Assembly: GCA_946405205.1 (NCBI GenBank)
Contig: CAMJGL010000045.1
Span: 1 to 8,648, forward strand
Source of the DNA: F23-B02 sp946405205
GTDB taxonomy: Bacteria > Bacillota > Clostridia > Oscillospirales > Oscillospiraceae
Direction of reading: 5' to 3'
DNA length: 8,648 bases
Position 1 is the stretch's first letter. Each line of letters begins with the position of its first letter. The position numbers were made by a program, and so were the translations under genes. Shown here piece by piece: positions 5,871-8,648 of this stretch. The notes under the pieces were generated by a model that was not told the origin of the DNA, searched no databases, and worked only from the letters and a program-made list of their open reading frames with translations.

Positions 5871-6005
5871 GATAAAAATGCTCCCTTACAGACGGGTGTT
5901 TTAGATAAGCGCGTGTAGGGGCGAGCATCGCTCGTCCGCGGACGGACATTGCCCGTCCCGTAATGCTTTCTTATCCCGCGGCTCTGTAGGGGAGCGTTTT
6001 TTATC
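5871..6005. repeat. Long imperfect inverted repeat, likely bidirectional terminator arms holding an inserted repeat
   Basis: The left arm 5871-5891 (GATAAAAATGCTCCCTTACAG) begins ten bases after the DUF364 stop. The right arm 5984-6005, read on the minus strand, begins GATAAAAAACGCTCCCCTAC and differs from the left by one extra base and one or two substitutions. The right arm on the plus strand is GGGGAGCGTTTTTTATC, and the left arm gives a matching T-run on the minus strand, so the two arms together look like a terminator for both convergent genes. The 92 bases between them are far longer than a normal terminator loop and hold the GC-rich structure at 5914-5959. The right arm overlaps the stop codon of the DUF2461 gene (6004-6006). 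Either this is a small element with terminal inverted repeats, or a terminator opened by an insertion. Confidence 0.65.
5914..5959. repeat. GC-rich tandem hairpin unit, probable dispersed intergenic repeat
   Basis: Three overlapping symmetric structures occur in 46 bases: an 8-bp stem with a 3-base loop (5919-5926 with 5930-5937, one G-T pair), a perfect 12-bp palindrome CGTCCGCGGACG (5933-5944), and a 6-bp stem with a 7-base loop (5940-5945 with 5953-5958). The TGTAGGGGCGAGC opening resembles non-coding repeats found in many copies in gut Clostridia genomes, from memory. The palindrome competes with the two flanking stems, so alternative folds are possible. Confidence 0.55.
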
Positions 6006-6684
6006 AGTATTCTTCATCAAGCGGCTCCGCGCTGAATGCGGCGCTCAGGTACAGGCGCAGGGGCTCGAAGCGGCGGATGGCCTTTGCGGCGGCCTCGGTG
6101 AAGCTTTCAAAGCTCGACATGTCCTCCGGCGAGAAGTCCTGCTCGGCGGTATAATACTTATGCTTCATCCACTCTGCGGCGGGGTGCCCGGGGTCGTAGC
6201 CCCGCGGCACGCGCTTTAGGCTCTTGCCCTGCATGACTATGCCGTTTTCCCGCACTATATCGTCAAGCTCCTCGTAGTTATACATGATATGCTCGCGCAG
6301 CCGCGTCAGATCCTTCGGCTCCCACGGCCATGCGCCGCCCTCGATGAAGCAGCGTTCATGGCTTACGTACAAGAAGTAGCTCAGGGGGAGAAAATTCTTC
6401 TTGTGCGGAGAAAAATAGGCTCTGAAGGAGGGGTTATACGGCTCCTTGCCCATGCTGTAGCGCATATCGCGCGGGATGCGATACATGAAGTTTTTCGGGT
6501 TCTCAAATATGAGGCTCTCGCCTATCGCCGGCGCCTCCTGCGCGATGACGAATTTCATGATGTCCAGAAGCATGAGAAAATCCTCCCGCGCTTCCTCGTA
6601 TTGCTTATGGTTATCGTGAAACCATGTGCGGTCGTTATTCCTGCTCAGGGCCTCCGTGTAGGCCAGCATGCGGTCAAAATTCAT
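6004..6684 (-). CDS. DUF2461 domain protein
   Basis: This 226-residue cytoplasmic protein belongs to the DUF2461 (TIGR02453-type) family of unknown function. Family marks are LSRNNDRTWFHDNHKQYEEA at 13-32, the conserved FMYRIPRDMRYSMGKEPYNP at 66-85 (in relatives often RxxRDxRFsxDKxPY), the FIEGGAWPWEPKDLTRLRE segment at 113-131, and LKRVPRGYDPGHPAAEWMK at 156-174. Length is typical. It has no signal peptide, membrane helix or recognisable catalytic motif. The ATG (6682-6684) shares one base with the fhs stop in a TAATG junction, and a modest AGGA sits about nine bases upstream, so it is the second gene of the fhs operon and probably translated by coupling. I cannot say what it contributes to one-carbon metabolism; the pairing may be accidental. 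Confidence 0.9.
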   Translation of the reverse strand: MNFDRMLAYTEALSRNNDRTWFHDNHKQYEEAREDFLMLLDIMKFVIAQEAPAIGESLIFENPKNFMYRIPRDMRYSMGKEPYNPSFRAYFSPHKKNFLPLSYFLYVSHERCFIEGGAWPWEPKDLTRLREHIMYNYEELDDIVRENGIVMQGKSLKRVPRGYDPGHPAAEWMKHKYYTAEQDFSPEDMSSFESFTEAAAKAIRRFEPLRLYLSAAFSAEPLDEEY

Positions 6685-8360
6685 TAAAACAGTCCTGTTA
6701 TCCTTCCGTTTTCGTCTATATCGATGCCCTCGGCGGCAGGCCGCTTAGGAAGCCCCGGCATCGTCATTATATTCCCCGCCAGCGCTACGATAAAGCCCGC
6801 GCCGGCGGAAACCTTTACGTTTCTTATCGTGACGGTGAAATCCTCAGGCGCACCGAGTTTATTGGGATCGTCACTGAAGCTGCTCTGCGTCTTTGCTATG
6901 CATACGGGCAGCTTCCCGAAGCCCAGCTCGGTTAGGTGCTCTGTTTGTGCCCTTGCCTCGGGCGTGAGCACTGCTCCGCTGCCGCCGTAGATTTTTGTCA
7001 CAACGGCATTTAGCTTATCCTCTATGCCGCAGTCAAGCTCATAGCAGTATCGGAAATCCGCTTTCTCCTCACTGCATAGTCTGACCGTTTCTTCGGCAAG
7101 CTCCACGGCGCCCGCGCCGCCCTTTGCCCATGCCTCGGACAACACAGCCTTGACGCCGAGCTGCGCGCAGGCTCGGGTGATGGCCTCGATCTCACCCTCG
7201 GTATCCGTCGGGAAGCGGTTTATCGCCACAACGCAGGGCAGTCCGTATACGTCTTTTATATTTTTAACATGGCGCATGAGGTTCGGCATGCCCTTTTCGA
7301 GTACGTCAATATCCTCGATGTTCAGCTCGTTTTTCGCTCTGCCGCCGTGCATTTTCAGGGCTCTTACCGTCGCAACGACGACAACCGCCGATGGGACGAG
7401 CCCATCCGAGCGGCATTTGATATCGAGGAATTTTTCCGCGCCGAGGTCAGCGCCGAAGCCTGCCTCCGTCACGACGTAGTCGGCGGAGCTCAGCGCCATT
7501 TTTGTCCCAAGCACCGAGCTGCAGCCGTGGGCTATGTTTGCAAAGGGCCCGCCGTGGACAAACGCGGGGGTGCCCTCAAGAGTCTGCACAAGGTTGGGCT
7601 TTACGGCATCCTTCAGCAGAGCCGTCATCGCTCCCTGAGCCTTGAGCTGACGGCAGGTCACCGGCTTGCCGTCGCGGTCGTAGCCCACGACGATGCGTGA
7701 AATGCGCTCCTTCAGATCAGGCAGGGACTCGGCGAGGCAGAGTATGGCCATGATCTCGCTTGCGACGGTGATATCAAAGCCGTCATGCCGCTCAACTCCG
7801 TCCATATCGCCGCCCAGACCGTCAACTATGAAGCGGAGCTGGCGGTCGTTCATATCAAGGCAGCGCTTCCATGTGATATTGTTTATATCTATGCCGAGCT
7901 CGTTCCCCTGCAGGATGTGGTTATCCAGCATGGCGGCAAGGAGATTGTTCGCAGCGCCGATGGCATGGATATCGCCGGTAAAATGCAGGTTTATGTCCTC
8001 CATGGGCACCACCTGCGCATAGCCCCCGCCGCAGGCGCCTCCCTTCAGCCCGAACACCGGCCCAAGCGAAGGCTCGCGCAGAGCAGCGGCTGAATCAAGG
8101 CCGATGCGACGCAGAGCATCGGCAAGGCCGATGGACATCGTTGTCTTGCCCTCTCCGGCGGGCGTTGGCGTTATGGCGGTGACAAGTATAAGCTTGCCGC
8201 GTTTTTTGCCGCGCTCCTTGAGATAGCCGAGGTCTATCTTGGCCTTATACTTCCCGTACTGCTCAAGGTATTTTTCGTCAATTCCCGCTTTCCGGGCTAT
8301 ATCCGCAACAGGGCTCATGGTGCAGCGCTGAGCGATCTCAAGATCCGTCAGTCTTTCCAT
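6684..8360 (-). CDS. fhs: Formate-tetrahydrofolate ligase
   Basis: The enzyme joins formate to tetrahydrofolate with ATP, giving 10-formyl-tetrahydrofolate for purine and fMet-tRNA synthesis, and in acetogens for the methyl branch of the Wood-Ljungdahl pathway; the reverse direction is used in purine or amino-acid fermentation. At 558 residues it is full length. Visible motifs are the P-loop TPTPAGEGKTT (64-74), REPSLGPVFGLKGGACGGG (95-113), and YAQVVPMEDINLHFTGDIHA (114-133), followed by the typical HDGFDITVASE and GCSSVLGTKMAL segments. In the family signature the second Ala of KGGAAGGG is Cys110 here, a mild change. The ATG at 8360 is preceded by AAAGGAGGGAGCAGC, a strong binding site. No folD, fchA or acetyl-CoA synthase genes are next to it, so the window does not show acetogenesis. 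Confidence 0.98.
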   Translation of the reverse strand: MERLTDLEIAQRCTMSPVADIARKAGIDEKYLEQYGKYKAKIDLGYLKERGKKRGKLILVTAITPTPAGEGKTTMSIGLADALRRIGLDSAAALREPSLGPVFGLKGGACGGGYAQVVPMEDINLHFTGDIHAIGAANNLLAAMLDNHILQGNELGIDINNITWKRCLDMNDRQLRFIVDGLGGDMDGVERHDGFDITVASEIMAILCLAESLPDLKERISRIVVGYDRDGKPVTCRQLKAQGAMTALLKDAVKPNLVQTLEGTPAFVHGGPFANIAHGCSSVLGTKMALSSADYVVTEAGFGADLGAEKFLDIKCRSDGLVPSAVVVVATVRALKMHGGRAKNELNIEDIDVLEKGMPNLMRHVKNIKDVYGLPCVVAINRFPTDTEGEIEAITRACAQLGVKAVLSEAWAKGGAGAVELAEETVRLCSEEKADFRYCYELDCGIEDKLNAVVTKIYGGSGAVLTPEARAQTEHLTELGFGKLPVCIAKTQSSFSDDPNKLGAPEDFTVTIRNVKVSAGAGFIVALAGNIMTMPGLPKRPAAEGIDIDENGRITGLF

Positions 8361-8397
8361 GCTGCTCCCTCCTTTTGCATTTCATTCATTTCATTAT

Positions 8398-8426
8398 ATG
8401 ATACTTTGTTTTTGCGCTTTTGTAAA
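8398..8426 (-). promoter_or_regulatory. Probable promoter of the fhs-DUF2461 operon
   Basis: On the minus strand TTTACA (8421-8426) and TATCAT (8398-8403) are 17 bases apart. A TATAAT follows immediately on the same strand (8393-8398) but has no good -35 box at the right distance. The leader then contains a short ATGAAATGAATGAAATG repetition before the ribosome binding site. Confidence 0.5.
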
Positions 8427-8514
8427 GATACACTCGGCGGACAAACGGAAACACGGTGCAGGTCAACAGCCGGGCATATGATCTGTTATATGTATGTCCA
8501 CATGGTCACAAATT

Positions 8515-8549
8515 AAAAATTCCGAATGCAAAAGCGTTCGGAATTTTTT
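8515..8549. terminator. Strong terminator-like hairpin, active in either direction
   Basis: A 15-bp stem joins 8515-8529 (AAAAATTCCGAATGC) and 8534-8548 with a four-A loop and one T-G pair. It ends in six T on the plus strand and has five A at its left, giving a U-tract in both directions. It could insulate the fhs promoter from a gene reading leftwards from beyond the window. No gene was found in 8427-8514, where I see nothing else. Confidence 0.7.
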
Positions 8550-8602
8550 GCACATCAAAGTACTGTTGATGCTCTCATTTTCGGTTCTGTGTAAAGTCAT
8601 GA

Positions 8603-8643
8603 CCACCCGTAAAACGGGTGGCATGCACCAGCCCTATAAGGGC
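8603..8643. mobile_element. Tandem hairpins at right edge, possible end of an IS200/IS605-type element (incomplete)
   Basis: Two short hairpins follow each other: CCACCCG/CGGGTGG (8603-8609 with 8615-8621, loop TAAAA) and GCCC/GGGC (8631-8634 with 8640-8643, loop TATAA). GCATGC occurs right after the first and overlapping the end of the second. Sub-terminal hairpins like these, and the sequence style, resemble the ends of IS200/IS605-family elements in Clostridia, where the transposase reads single-stranded hairpins. No transposase, TnpB or second end lies in the window. It could equally be another dispersed repeat or a terminator for a gene to the right. Confidence 0.42.
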
Positions 8644-8648
8644 ATGCT

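Noticed and set aside
5914..5959. Possible CRISPR repeat or small CRISPR remnant
   Set aside because: Only one copy of the unit occurs, with no spacer-repeat periodicity and no cas genes in the window.
6289..6935. Plus-strand frames opposite the DUF2461 gene and the end of fhs
   Set aside because: They are antisense to two genes with clear family motifs and cross their junction; no independent support.
7150..8093. Several plus-strand frames of 100-143 codons opposite fhs
   Set aside because: They are shadows of the highly conserved fhs reading frame, mutually overlapping and without start signals.

Overview
The window looks like a chromosomal segment from an anaerobic, moderately GC-rich Firmicute, most likely a gut-type member of class Clostridia (Oscillospirales/Ruminococcaceae-like). 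This is inferred from the strong GGAGG-type ribosome binding sites, AT-rich promoters beside GC-rich coding regions, simple hairpin terminators, a clostridial formate-tetrahydrofolate ligase and Firmicute-type DUF families. No rRNA, tRNA, CRISPR array or complete mobile element was seen, and the lineage cannot be fixed further from this sequence.

Layout from left to right. (1) 1-220, minus: the DNA-binding end of a TetR-family regulator, cut by the left edge, with a clear promoter and a 16-bp perfect palindrome on its -10 region. (2) 509-1519, minus: glyceraldehyde-3-phosphate dehydrogenase (gap), transcribed alone, with coenzyme-pocket residues unlike the strict NAD enzymes. (3) 1719-2798, plus: a soluble PAS/ATPase protein built like a sensor histidine kinase, in which the position of the phospho-accepting histidine is a serine. 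It has its own terminator and no adjacent response regulator. (4) 2995-3435, plus: a small membrane-anchored protein of unknown function behind a near-consensus promoter. (5) 5059 down to 3475, minus: a two-gene operon of TatD-family hydrolase and a tyrosine/dual-specificity-type phosphatase whose start overlaps the tatD stop. (6) 5145-5861, plus: a DUF4213/DUF364 protein read from a promoter that overlaps the tatD promoter in the opposite direction. (7) 5862-6003: an intergenic composite of a long inverted repeat holding a GC-rich double hairpin. (8) 8360 down to 6004, minus: fhs followed, with a one-base stop/start overlap, by a DUF2461 gene. (9) 8361-8648: the fhs promoter, a strong terminator-like hairpin, and two tandem hairpins at the right edge that resemble the end of an IS200/IS605-type element.

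Most genes are housekeeping or conserved hypothetical: carbon metabolism (gap), one-carbon/folate metabolism (fhs), nucleic-acid quality control (tatD), signalling (TetR, PAS-kinase homolog, phosphatase) and conserved DUFs. I see no multi-gene defence, biosynthetic or transport system. The points most worth a second look are the histidine-less kinase homolog, the gap coenzyme residues, the composite intergenic repeat at 5871-6005 and the possible insertion-sequence end at 8566-8648.
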